Shown here: piece by piece, positions 1 to 5,184 of the stretch
Position numbering within the stretch: position 1 is the stretch's first letter
Layout: every line of letters starts with the position of its first letter
NCBI GenBank assembly: GCA_910577935.1
Contig: CAJTOT010000011.1
Span: forward strand, 62,994-68,177
Length of the DNA stretch: 5,184 bases
DNA from: an uncultured Hungatella sp.
GTDB taxonomy: Bacteria > Bacillota > Clostridia > Lachnospirales > Lachnospiraceae
Direction: 5' to 3'
The notes under the pieces: generated by a model
What the model saw: only the letters and a program-made list of their open reading frames with translations
Told to the model about the DNA's origin: nothing
Database searches by the model: none
Program-made: the position numbers and the translations under genes

Positions 1-818
1 TTTACCTCTTTTTCCACCTCCATAGAGAATTCGCTGTTCTCCATATCCCGCTTCTCCGCGAAAAAGCCTGACAGAAAGCCCATGGAAAACGGCTTCATGG
101 CCCTGGTGTCAAAAGGCATAACGCCCTCCGCCAGCTTCTTGTCCGCCTTCTTCAATGCGTTGCGGGTCACATGGTCGATGTTCATGGTTCCCGCCCTGGA
201 CACATCATACTTCTGAGTCTCGGTGTACTGCATATCTCCCGCGCGCCATGTGCGGAGCCTTGTGCCCTCCCCCTCCAAATGTCCATCCACCCGGCAGCTG
301 TACAGCCAATAGGGAAAATACACGCCGGTCATCTTCTCGATCTGCTCCGGGCTTCCGAAATCCGACGGCACAAACCGCTTCTGTCTCAGCCATCCCAGAA
401 AAATCTCCCTGGCCTTCTCCTTGTCTATGGCAAAAGGTATCACATAGTCCGGGTGGTATTTTCCATTTAATCTTCCCTGGAGGATCACGGGGTTGTGACA
501 GTAGAAACAGAAGGAGGCCGCCGTGGTCTCGTCGGTGACGATCTCCGCCCCGCAGCTGGGACAGCTGTACACCCTGGCATTCTCAGCCGCGTCGTCATGT
601 GCCGCCGCCCCTTCAGCCGTCTTGTCTTCCGGGGCCTGCGCCCCGCCGGAACCGCCGCTCTCCCGGCCTGACTGCCCGTCCCCGATCTCCGGGGCGATCT
701 TCTCCAGTTCTTCCTGGGTGAACCTGGAAAGACAGTATTCACACTCATAATTCTGCGCAGACGGGTCAAACTGAAGCCCCCCGCCGCAGTTGGGACATTT
801 TATGCTTATGGTCGCCAT
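1..818 (-). CDS. TFIIB-type zinc-ribbon protein, YdjG-like (3' end outside window)
   Basis: The frame is open from an ATG at 818 to the left edge, giving 272 residues without a stop, so the C-terminus is missing. Two zinc ribbons are visible: C8-x2-C11 with C26-x2-C29, and C86-x2-C89 with C104-x2-C107. A Gly/Ala/Glu-rich linker of about 40 residues (43-82) separates them. A globular region follows, with an aromatic YFPYW stretch near 167-171 and a conserved-looking MPFDTRAMKPFS block near 234-245. The start is supported by AGGAG at 829-825, six bases ahead of the ATG. Proteins of this type (TFIIB-type zinc-ribbon proteins, including B. subtilis YdjG) usually carry a transmembrane segment further on, which would lie beyond the window. 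The gene begins 35 nt after the SPFH gene and is probably co-transcribed with it. Despite the TFIIB-like fold, a transcription role is not implied; a membrane-surface role is inferred from context. Confidence 0.85.
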   Translation of the reverse strand, partial: MATISIKCPNCGGGLQFDPSAQNYECEYCLSRFTQEELEKIAPEIGDGQSGRESGGSGGAQAPEDKTAEGAAAHDDAAENARVYSCPSCGAEIVTDETTAASFCFYCHNPVILQGRLNGKYHPDYVIPFAIDKEKAREIFLGWLRQKRFVPSDFGSPEQIEKMTGVYFPYWLYSCRVDGHLEGEGTRLRTWRAGDMQYTETQKYDVSRAGTMNIDHVTRNALKKADKKLAEGVMPFDTRAMKPFSMGFLSGFFAEKRDMENSEFSMEVEKEV

Positions 819-835
819 TCTGTTCTCCTGCTTTT

Positions 836-857
836 CTCGCTGTTACCTCGCTGTTAC
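836..857 (-). repeat. Perfect 11-bp tandem duplication at the SPFH stop codon
   Basis: On the minus strand the unit GTAACAGCGAG occurs twice back to back (857-847 and 846-836). The first copy contains the TAA stop of the SPFH gene (856-854) and the second lies in the short gap before the next gene. It looks like a replication-slippage duplication that extends the intergenic spacer without changing either protein. Confidence 0.8.
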
Positions 858-2179
858 TGTCTGGGCTTTCCGCACTCGCTGCAGAATTTTCCCGTGTTCA
901 CCGCGCCGCAGCTGCAGGTCCACGGTCCGGCCGCCGGTCTGGGGCTTCCGCACTCGCTGCAGAACTTTCCTGTGTTCTCTGTGCCGCAGCTGCAAGTCCA
1001 CGTGCCGGCCTGCCCCTGGGGATGCCCGGTCTGCTGCCCCGCCGGACCGCCACCCCGGCCGTATCCCACTGCCCCGGCCGCTCCCGGCTGCTGGCCGTAC
1101 CCTGCCGCCCCGGCCGCTCCCGGCTGCTGACTGTATCCCACGGCCCCGGCTGCCCCCGGCTGGCCGTATCCCACGGCGCCCGGCTGGTTCATCTGCATCT
1201 GCTGATAATTCATCTGGGACGCTCCGGCCATATATCCGCCTGCTGTGTTCATTCCCACGCCCATACCCATAAACCCGGCCATGGCGCCGTTAGCGTTGGA
1301 GCCGGCGGCCTCCATGCCCCTGGCTATGGCGCCCTGCATGTACCCTTCCCTGATAGACGGGTCACTGAGCATGGCGCCCTGATTGCGCATGTTGATCAGC
1401 TTCTGGGATTCCTCGTCGTAGGAGATGCTGGCGATGCCCACGGACTGGATCTCCATGCCCCGCATCTGCTTCCACTCTTCATCAAGAGTCTCGGACATGT
1501 ATTTGCCCAGCTCCCTGCCCTTGGAAGCCACATAGGAGATGCGTATCCCGTCGGCGGACATCTGGTTGATGGAGGACTGAAGAGCCTCCAGAAACTCGCT
1601 GAGATACTGTTCGTTGACGCTCTGGATATCCACCTTGGCGCGGCTCTTGGGAATCACCTCCGCGTAGAACTTCAGCGGGTCCATGATCTTTATGGAATAG
1701 GTGCCGTGAGCCCTCAGAAACAGTTCCGCGTTGTAAAACTGGTCAAAATAGTTGATGGGATTCCTGGTGCCGAACTTGATCCCCTTGATCTCCTGAAGAT
1801 TGATGAAAAATACCTTCTGGAGGGTGGGGGTGCTCCCTCCGTACTTGATGCGCTGGAAGGATTCCTTCAGCGTGTCCCCGAACTGGCCGTTAAACAGTGA
1901 CGGCAGTGAGGAATTGTTGACTGTGTAGTAGCCTTCCTCCGCCGTGTAGTCCACCACTTTGCCGCCGTCCACCAGCATCATGAACTGGTTGGGATATACG
2001 TGAATCACAGAGCCGTTGGAGACCGTGTCTGACGTGCCCTTGGTGTTGGAGCCTCTGCGTATCTTCACGCCGCTTGTAAAGACAGTCTGGTCTCCCATCT
2101 CTCCCGCTTCGATGACCTCAAGCCACTGGTCCGCCAGAGATCCGCCCACTGCCGATGCTGCCGCTTTGATAATTCCCAT
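854..2179 (-). CDS. ydjI: YdjI-type SPFH (stomatin/prohibitin-like) protein with tandem C-terminal zinc ribbons
   Basis: The protein has 441 residues. Residues about 20-265 form an SPFH/prohibitin-like domain of the YdjI family, once annotated 'virion core protein'. No N-terminal transmembrane helix is visible, in line with a peripheral membrane-associated protein. Residues about 280-330 are Met/Gly/Ala-rich, 332-374 are a Pro-Gly-Ala-Ala-Gly/Gly-Tyr-Gly-Gln repeat, and 394-441 hold two near-identical short zinc ribbons: C396-x-C398, C407-x2-C410 and C422-x-C424, C433-x2-C436. The start is set by AGGAGG at 2193-2188, eight bases before the ATG. It has its own upstream promoter and is followed 35 nt later by the TFIIB-type zinc-ribbon gene. 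In B. subtilis, YdjI belongs to the ydjFGHI set and helps bring PspA to the membrane; a similar scaffold role is inferred here. The symbol is assigned by family resemblance only. Confidence 0.9.
   Translation of the reverse strand: MGIIKAAASAVGGSLADQWLEVIEAGEMGDQTVFTSGVKIRRGSNTKGTSDTVSNGSVIHVYPNQFMMLVDGGKVVDYTAEEGYYTVNNSSLPSLFNGQFGDTLKESFQRIKYGGSTPTLQKVFFINLQEIKGIKFGTRNPINYFDQFYNAELFLRAHGTYSIKIMDPLKFYAEVIPKSRAKVDIQSVNEQYLSEFLEALQSSINQMSADGIRISYVASKGRELGKYMSETLDEEWKQMRGMEIQSVGIASISYDEESQKLINMRNQGAMLSDPSIREGYMQGAIARGMEAAGSNANGAMAGFMGMGVGMNTAGGYMAGASQMNYQQMQMNQPGAVGYGQPGAAGAVGYSQQPGAAGAAGYGQQPGAAGAVGYGRGGGPAGQQTGHPQGQAGTWTCSCGTENTGKFCSECGSPRPAAGPWTCSCGAVNTGKFCSECGKPRQ
860..1000 (-). repeat. Tandem duplication of the zinc-ribbon coding segment
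   Basis: Two 63-base units (1000-938 and 922-860) lie 78 bases apart and in frame. By eye they differ at 8 of 63 positions, about 87% identity, and several of the changes are at third positions. Each encodes W-T-C-S-C-G, then N-T-G-K-F-C-S-E-C-G and ends P-R. All four presumed zinc-binding cysteines are kept in both copies. Confidence 0.85.
1058..1186 (-). repeat. In-frame low-complexity repeat encoding a Gly/Ala/Pro/Gln/Tyr-rich tail
   Basis: The segment encodes SPFH residues 332-374. It has four irregular copies of a roughly 8-12-residue unit of the form Q-Q-P-G-A-A-G-A-V-G-Y-G, the first copy shortened. Matching GC-rich repeats are visible in the DNA. The composition is elastin- or collagen-like and predicts a flexible, disordered linker between the SPFH domain and the zinc ribbons. 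Copy number is likely to vary between strains by slippage. Confidence 0.8.
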
Positions 2180-2187
2180 GGTTGGTT

Positions 2188-2193
2188 CCTCCT
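2188..2193 (-). promoter_or_regulatory. Ribosome binding site of the SPFH gene
   Basis: A full AGGAGG lies eight bases before the ATG at 2179. It fixes the start and predicts strong translation initiation. Confidence 0.85.
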
Positions 2194-2199
2194 GTATTT

Positions 2200-2230
2200 G
2201 TTTTTTCTCTTACATCTGTTTTTCTCTTAC
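2200..2230 (-). repeat. A-rich direct repeat in the SPFH leader
   Basis: On the minus strand GTAAGAGAAAAAC (2230-2218) recurs as GTAAGAGAAAAAAC (2213-2200), differing by one added A, with four bases between the copies. The pair sits between the predicted transcription start and the ribosome binding site. It may be an unstructured A-rich leader that helps ribosome binding, or simply a local duplication. Confidence 0.65.
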
Positions 2231-2251
2231 CGCAAATTCACTTTAGTCAAT

Positions 2252-2280
2252 AGTATACCACGCCCGTCATTCTTTTTCAA
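2252..2280 (-). promoter_or_regulatory. Predicted sigma-A promoter for the SPFH gene, with extended -10
   Basis: Read on the minus strand, TTGAAA (2280-2275) and TATACT (2257-2252) are separated by exactly 17 bases. The bases just before the -10 read TGG, giving an extended -10 (TGn) element. Transcription would start near 2245, leaving a leader of roughly 65 bases before the SPFH ATG. The -35 hexamer lies within the last codons of the upstream zinc-ribbon gene. It would allow the SPFH and downstream gene to be expressed separately from the ABC genes. No intrinsic terminator is seen in the gap, so read-through from upstream is also likely. Confidence 0.65.
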
Positions 2281-2875
2281 TCCGGTGAAGCTTCCACACC
2301 CGTATATCTATGGGTATGATTCCGGTACCGCAGTATTCACAGAATTTGCTGCCCAGCCTGGTTACCGGGGCGCCGCAGTTGGGGCAGGTGGCCCCTATGG
2401 CTGTGGCGCAGTCTCCTGCCTTCGATATATCCTGCACATAGATAAGCTCCATGTTAAACCGGTTCTGTTCCTTCTGGGGTCCGGAAAGCTGACGAGAACT
2501 GCCGCTCCTCTCCTCTGCCCCTTCTTCCTGATAATAATACTCGACCGCCGACTGCAGCCTGATGATGCACAGACCCGCCTCCTTCTGATATCTGGCGATC
2601 TCCGTCTGGTGGATTCTCACCTGTCTGTAAGCTTCCCTGACGCCTTTTCTTTTCTGTTCCTGAATCTGAAATTCCGTCTGCCGCAGCAGCTCATCGGAGA
2701 CTCCCATCTCCTGCCCGCGGCCTTCTCCTCCCTCCAGCGCCGATAGATCCTGGCTCTCCAGAGCCCTTAAATATCCCTTCAGCAGGTTCTCACATCTCTG
2801 CCTCCACTGGGCCCATTGAAATTCCGGAAAATCCGACTCGATCTGGGGGAGGCACAGCTTAGTCATGCCCGACAC
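2267..2875 (-). CDS. Tim44-like zinc-ribbon protein, soluble body of a frameshifted gene
   Basis: This is the intact body of a split gene. The listed 5' end is a GTG at 2875, but the same frame is open back to a TAG at 3037-3035. The residues before the GTG (an IFGTSSLREGLERQ stretch and ETPKS) look like real family sequence, so 2875 is probably not the true start. The body contains a Tim44-like region (about residues 10-150 from the GTG, with a charged helical part near 60-100 and an I-I-R-L-Q-S-A-V-E-Y-Y-Y strand near 104-115). A zinc ribbon follows, C164-x2-C167 and C179-x2-C182, then a basic tail. Joined to the anchor encoded at 3047, the whole protein would have 259 residues. Proteins of this kind are common in Clostridia, are probably membrane-anchored with the zinc ribbon in the cytoplasm, and have no firmly known function. 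If translation depends on internal initiation, the product would lack its membrane anchor. Confidence 0.75.
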   Translation of the reverse strand: MSGMTKLCLPQIESDFPEFQWAQWRQRCENLLKGYLRALESQDLSALEGGEGRGQEMGVSDELLRQTEFQIQEQKRKGVREAYRQVRIHQTEIARYQKEAGLCIIRLQSAVEYYYQEEGAEERSGSSRQLSGPQKEQNRFNMELIYVQDISKAGDCATAIGATCPNCGAPVTRLGSKFCEYCGTGIIPIDIRVWKLHRIEKE

Positions 2876-3047
2876 CGATTTGGGAGTCTCCCCCAGAATA
2901 TCTGCCTGGCGCTCCAGCCCCTCCCTGAGAGACGAGGTGCCGAAGATTGCCAGAGAAAAAAGTCTTACCTGTTTTCTGACCCGCAGCCAGCCTAAAGACG
3001 CCTCCTGACAGCAGCAGCACCCCTGCCAAAATTCCTAACCCTTCCAT
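2859..3047 (-). pseudogene. N-terminal membrane-anchor fragment of the frameshifted zinc-ribbon gene
   Basis: The ATG at 3047 opens a 62-codon frame. Its first 20 or so residues are a single hydrophobic segment (G-L-G-I-L-A-G-V-L-L-L-S-G-G-V). After about residue 18 the frame becomes uncharacteristic and stops at 2861-2859, while the neighbouring frame carries on into the Tim44-like body. Removing one base from the TTT run at 2996-2994 joins the two into one continuous protein, with the membrane segment followed by a basic stretch (L-R-V-R-K-Q-V-R) as in a normal single-pass anchor. The exact place of the indel is inferred. The start overlaps the end of the permease gene by 13 nt, which fits operon coupling. 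It is either a real frameshift mutation, a sequence error or, less likely, recoding. It is unlikely to be a separate small gene. Confidence 0.7.
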
Positions 3048-3904
3048 AATCTCTTCCTCCTGGGATTAACCTGGCGGACGGCAAGCCACAGACACAGCGC
3101 CGCCATGAGAACCTGAACCCCCGCGCTGATTCCCAGCCACCACCGGGCCGTCACGCTGAGAGAACCGTTCCCGATCCACATCTCCACCGCGGAGCTCCTC
3201 CTGACATTGCTCAACTGGCTTTTCATGGCAGACAGGAAAGTCACCGCCGGGTTGACCAGAAGCAGCCATACAGGTCCCTGCTTTGCGGATCTGTTTCCCG
3301 GGACCTGAAAGGAGGCGGCAAACCGCTGCAGTGCCACGGTCCCGAAGACAAGAGCGGCCATGATGCAGTAGCTGGCCGCCGTGGCGATGGTTGTCCTCTT
3401 AAACACCGACGAACAGCAGATGCCGACGCTTCCTGCCAGCAGCGCCGTGGAGGCAAAGCTGACCAAAAGCAGGATGATATCTCTCCCTGTGACGCCGCCG
3501 TAGACAAACACCAGGGCCAGTATGGGAAAGCTGGACACTACCAGCAAAAACACTGTGGAAAGACTGGACATCAATTTCCCCAGGACGATATCCGCCGGGG
3601 TAATCCTGGTAGTCAGAAGCAGATTCAGGGTCTGCCTCTCCCTCTCCCCGCTTATGCTCCCCGCCGTCAGGGCCGGCACGATGAGAAGAAGCATGACAAA
3701 CTCAATGGCCGCGGCAAAAATATACAGATTTAAAAAACTGGAATACTGAATCTCCGCCGTGGTTTTCACCTGGGTGATCATAGAGTACATATCCAGGAGC
3801 GCCACCAGCGCCAGAATGCTGTTGCACACCAGAACAATCAGAGGCAGCCGAAAAGATCTGGCGCTGATTTTGCTCTCCTGACGGTATACCGGATTAATTT
3901 TCAT
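3035..3904 (-). CDS. ABC-2-type transporter permease
   Basis: The protein has 289 residues with about six hydrophobic segments, near residues 20-37, 58-83, 113-137, 142-166, 172-193 and 255-277. A further hydrophobic stretch near 211-225 may be part of a longer loop or a re-entrant segment. Between the second and third segments lies G-S-I-S-G-E-R-E-R-Q-T-L (82-93) followed by L-L-L-T-T-R and a conserved G-K. This is the hallmark coupling region of ABC-2 permeases that contacts the ATPase. The C-terminus is strongly basic (R-R-K-R). The start at 3904 has GGGAGGG at 3920-3914, nine bases upstream, and overlaps the ATPase gene by 11 nt. With the adjacent ATPase it should form an exporter, probably with two copies of each subunit. 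The substrate is unknown; these exporters handle lipids, polysaccharides, peptides, drugs or membrane proteins. Confidence 0.9.
   Translation of the reverse strand: MKINPVYRQESKISARSFRLPLIVLVCNSILALVALLDMYSMITQVKTTAEIQYSSFLNLYIFAAAIEFVMLLLIVPALTAGSISGERERQTLNLLLTTRITPADIVLGKLMSSLSTVFLLVVSSFPILALVFVYGGVTGRDIILLLVSFASTALLAGSVGICCSSVFKRTTIATAASYCIMAALVFGTVALQRFAASFQVPGNRSAKQGPVWLLLVNPAVTFLSAMKSQLSNVRRSSAVEMWIGNGSLSVTARWWLGISAGVQVLMAALCLWLAVRQVNPRRKRLWKG
3056..3061 (-). promoter_or_regulatory. Ribosome binding site for the zinc-ribbon gene at 3047
   Basis: AGGAGG lies eight bases before the ATG at 3047, inside the end of the permease gene. It marks 3047 as the original start of the split gene, since the GTG at 2875 has only a poorly spaced GGGGGAG upstream of it. 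Confidence 0.8.
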
Positions 3905-4844
3905 TGATCAGCACCCTCCCTTCTTCCTCCCGGCTGGTAATCTGCATGAACACGGCTTCCAGATTGCCTCTCTCCCGCATAAACCCGCAGATCTGAACCC
4001 CCGCGTCGATGAGCTGCTGCAGGAGGACGGCTTCATCTTCCCTGTCCCCTGTAAAATTCAGCATAATATCATTGTGGCGTATTGTCACCGTCTCCACATA
4101 GGGATGGCTGCGCAGAATATTCACGGCCTGCTCCCTGTTTTTATATACGGAGATGAGCAGAGGGCTCCGGACATTAATCTGGTTTAAAATGTCGTCCATG
4201 GAACCCTCCAGTATCATCTTCCCCTGGTCCACCACCCCTATATCAGTACACAATTCCGACAGCTCCGACAAGAGATGGGAGCTGATTACCACCGTCTTCC
4301 CCTGTTCCCTCAGGTCCTTCATAATCTCTCTGAATTCATACCTTGTTCTGGCGTCCAGCCCTGACGTGGGCTCATCCATAATGAGAATCCGGGGATCATG
4401 GATAAGGGCCCTGGCCAGGCACAGCCTCTGCTTCATGCCTCGGGACAGACCGTCCACATAGTAATCCGCCTTCTCCTCCAGCCCCACCTGCCCCAAAAGG
4501 GCCATGGCGCGCTTCCTGGCAGTGAGCCCGTAAAGGCCGTAGCAGGAGGCGAAAAGTTCCATGTACTCACATACCTTCAGGTTGTCGTACACCCCGAAAA
4601 AATCCGGCATGTACCCTATCTTCTCCGCCACCTCCCCATGGTTTTTCAGCGCGTCGGCCCCGTCTATCTCCACCTCTCCTGCATCAGGGAGGAGAAGCCC
4701 TGTGAGAATCTTGATGGTGGTGGTCTTGCCTGCCCCGTTGGGACCTACAAACCCGTATAATGCCCCTTCCCGCACATGCATGTTCAGGCCATCCACAGCC
4801 GCCGCCCGCCCGTACATTTTTTTCAGGCCTTTAATTTTCAGCAT
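3894..4844 (-). CDS. ABC transporter ATP-binding protein
   Basis: The 316-residue protein is the energy-coupling subunit of the exporter with the permease encoded just downstream. Walker A is G-P-N-G-A-G-K-T at 34-41, the signature L-S-R-G-M-K-Q-R is at 133-140, Walker B I-L-I-M-D-E-P-T is at 153-160 followed by the D-loop S-G-L-D, and the switch histidine is H190. In the Q-loop region the sequence is G-Y-M-P-D-F-F-G, with Asp81 where most ABC ATPases have Gln. Residues from about 225 form a C-terminal extension typical of DrrA/CcmA-like exporter ATPases. The ATG at 4844 overlaps the stop codon of the preceding gene by one base (TGATG), and a GGGGAGGG lies upstream at 4859-4852. It ends 11 nt inside the permease gene, so coupled translation of the two subunits is expected. 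Confidence 0.95.
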   Translation of the reverse strand: MLKIKGLKKMYGRAAAVDGLNMHVREGALYGFVGPNGAGKTTTIKILTGLLLPDAGEVEIDGADALKNHGEVAEKIGYMPDFFGVYDNLKVCEYMELFASCYGLYGLTARKRAMALLGQVGLEEKADYYVDGLSRGMKQRLCLARALIHDPRILIMDEPTSGLDARTRYEFREIMKDLREQGKTVVISSHLLSELSELCTDIGVVDQGKMILEGSMDDILNQINVRSPLLISVYKNREQAVNILRSHPYVETVTIRHNDIMLNFTGDREDEAVLLQQLIDAGVQICGFMRERGNLEAVFMQITSREEEGRVLINEN

Positions 4845-5184
4845 CAGTCTTCCCTCCCCACGATATCAAGCATCGGAAGCACTACGTTCCAGTTGTAGTC
4901 TGTCATGTTCTCATACACATATTTGATGGTGATGGTGTTGCCCGGAGACAGATAGGAGGTCAGCTCATAAGCCTCATAGGAATCTTTCATGGAATCCATC
5001 AGGTCATACTTTCCGGTGCTGTGGTTGTAAAAATAGATTTTCCCCTCAAACGGCTTTAAGTCACTGCCGGAGACGTTCTTGATAAACTCCATGGACACCT
5101 GGTCAAACATGAGCTTCACTATGCGCACGTCATTGCCCAGAGAGTACTCCAGGGTCACAGGGTCCGCCCCGAACAGGGTGTTAT
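4844..5184 (-). CDS. Unrecognised protein, C-terminal 112 residues (5' end outside window)
   Basis: The frame is open from the right edge to a TGA at 4846-4844, so only the C-terminus is seen. A GTG at 5158 could be called as a start, but the frame continues upstream without a stop (N-T-L-F-G-A-D-P precedes it) and no ribosome binding site is visible before that GTG, so it is treated as an internal valine. The fragment is mixed hydrophilic, rich in Tyr, Asp and Asn, with alternating hydrophobic residues suggesting beta strands (for example K-I-Y-F-Y-N-H-S-T-G-K-Y-D). No transmembrane helix or cysteine motif is visible. I do not recognise the family. Its one-base overlap with the ATPase gene places it in the same operon. 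It may be the extracytoplasmic end of a larger protein working with the exporter, which is only a guess. Confidence 0.75.
   Translation of the reverse strand, partial: NTLFGADPVTLEYSLGNDVRIVKLMFDQVSMEFIKNVSGSDLKPFEGKIYFYNHSTGKYDLMDSMKDSYEAYELTSYLSPGNTITIKYVYENMTDYNWNVVLPMLDIVGRED

Noticed and set aside
485..769. A minus-strand open frame of 94 codons
   Set aside because: It lies in a different frame within the TFIIB-type zinc-ribbon gene, whose own frame starts at 818 and keeps both zinc ribbons; the product is Arg/Pro-rich noise.
1058..1186. Possible CRISPR-like repeat array
   Set aside because: The repeats are in frame, imperfect and without spacers, and encode a low-complexity protein tail.
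1022..1900. A long plus-strand open frame of 292 codons
   Set aside because: It is antisense to the SPFH gene, has Pro/Arg/His-rich composition typical of a shadow frame of GC-rich coding DNA, and has no sensible domain or ribosome binding site.
2245..2250. A second -35-like TTGACT (minus strand)
   Set aside because: No acceptable -10 lies 16-18 bases downstream; only AGAGAA-like sequence is found there.
2180..2266. Possible intrinsic terminator in the gap before the SPFH gene
   Set aside because: No GC-rich inverted repeat followed by a T-run is present in the transcribed direction.
2198..2746. A plus-strand open frame of 182 codons
   Set aside because: It is antisense to the Tim44-like zinc-ribbon gene, which has clear domain features; the plus-strand product has none.
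2880..2895. Possible hairpin (GGGAG / CTCCC) near the GTG at 2875
   Set aside because: The stem is only four to five base pairs with a minimal loop and lies within coding sequence; it has no T-run.
4398..4760. A plus-strand open frame of 120 codons, and a similar one at 4561-4926
   Set aside because: Both are antisense to the ABC ATPase gene, whose motifs are complete and unmistakable.

Overview
The window reads as part of a bacterial chromosome from the Bacillota, most likely a Clostridia/Lachnospiraceae-type gut anaerobe. This rests on a moderately GC-rich base composition, strong AGGAGG-type ribosome binding sites, tightly overlapping genes, free use of AGA/AGG/ATA codons, and the families present. 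No taxonomic marker gene is present, so this is inference. All genes lie on the minus strand, so transcription runs from the right end of the window to the left.

In transcription order the layout is as follows. (1) The C-terminal end of an unrecognised protein (5184-4844) enters from beyond the right edge. (2) An ABC-type ATPase (4844-3894) and (3) its ABC-2-type membrane permease (3904-3035) form an exporter. (4) A membrane-anchored Tim44-like protein with a C-terminal zinc ribbon (3047-2267) is split by an apparent single-base frameshift between its membrane anchor and its body. (5) A YdjI-type SPFH (stomatin/prohibitin-like) protein (2179-854) carries a glycine/alanine/glutamine-rich repeat tail and two tandem C-terminal zinc ribbons. 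(6) A protein with two N-terminal TFIIB-like zinc ribbons (818-1) runs off the left edge. Genes 1-4 overlap at each junction (1, 11 and 13 nt) and look translationally coupled. Genes 5-6 follow after an 87-bp gap that holds a good sigma-A-type promoter, so they may also form their own transcription unit.

Three successive genes encode zinc-ribbon proteins expected at the membrane surface, next to an ABC-2 exporter. SPFH protein plus zinc-ribbon protein resembles the ydjFGHI set of Bacillus subtilis, which is linked to PspA and membrane stress. A reasonable reading is a membrane-integrity or membrane-organisation module with an associated exporter. The substrate and exact role cannot be read from the sequence. 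The points most worth a second look are the frameshift, the duplicated zinc ribbon and repeat tail of the SPFH protein, and the internal promoter with its repeated A-rich leader. I see no RNA genes, insertion sequences, CRISPR arrays or intrinsic terminators.
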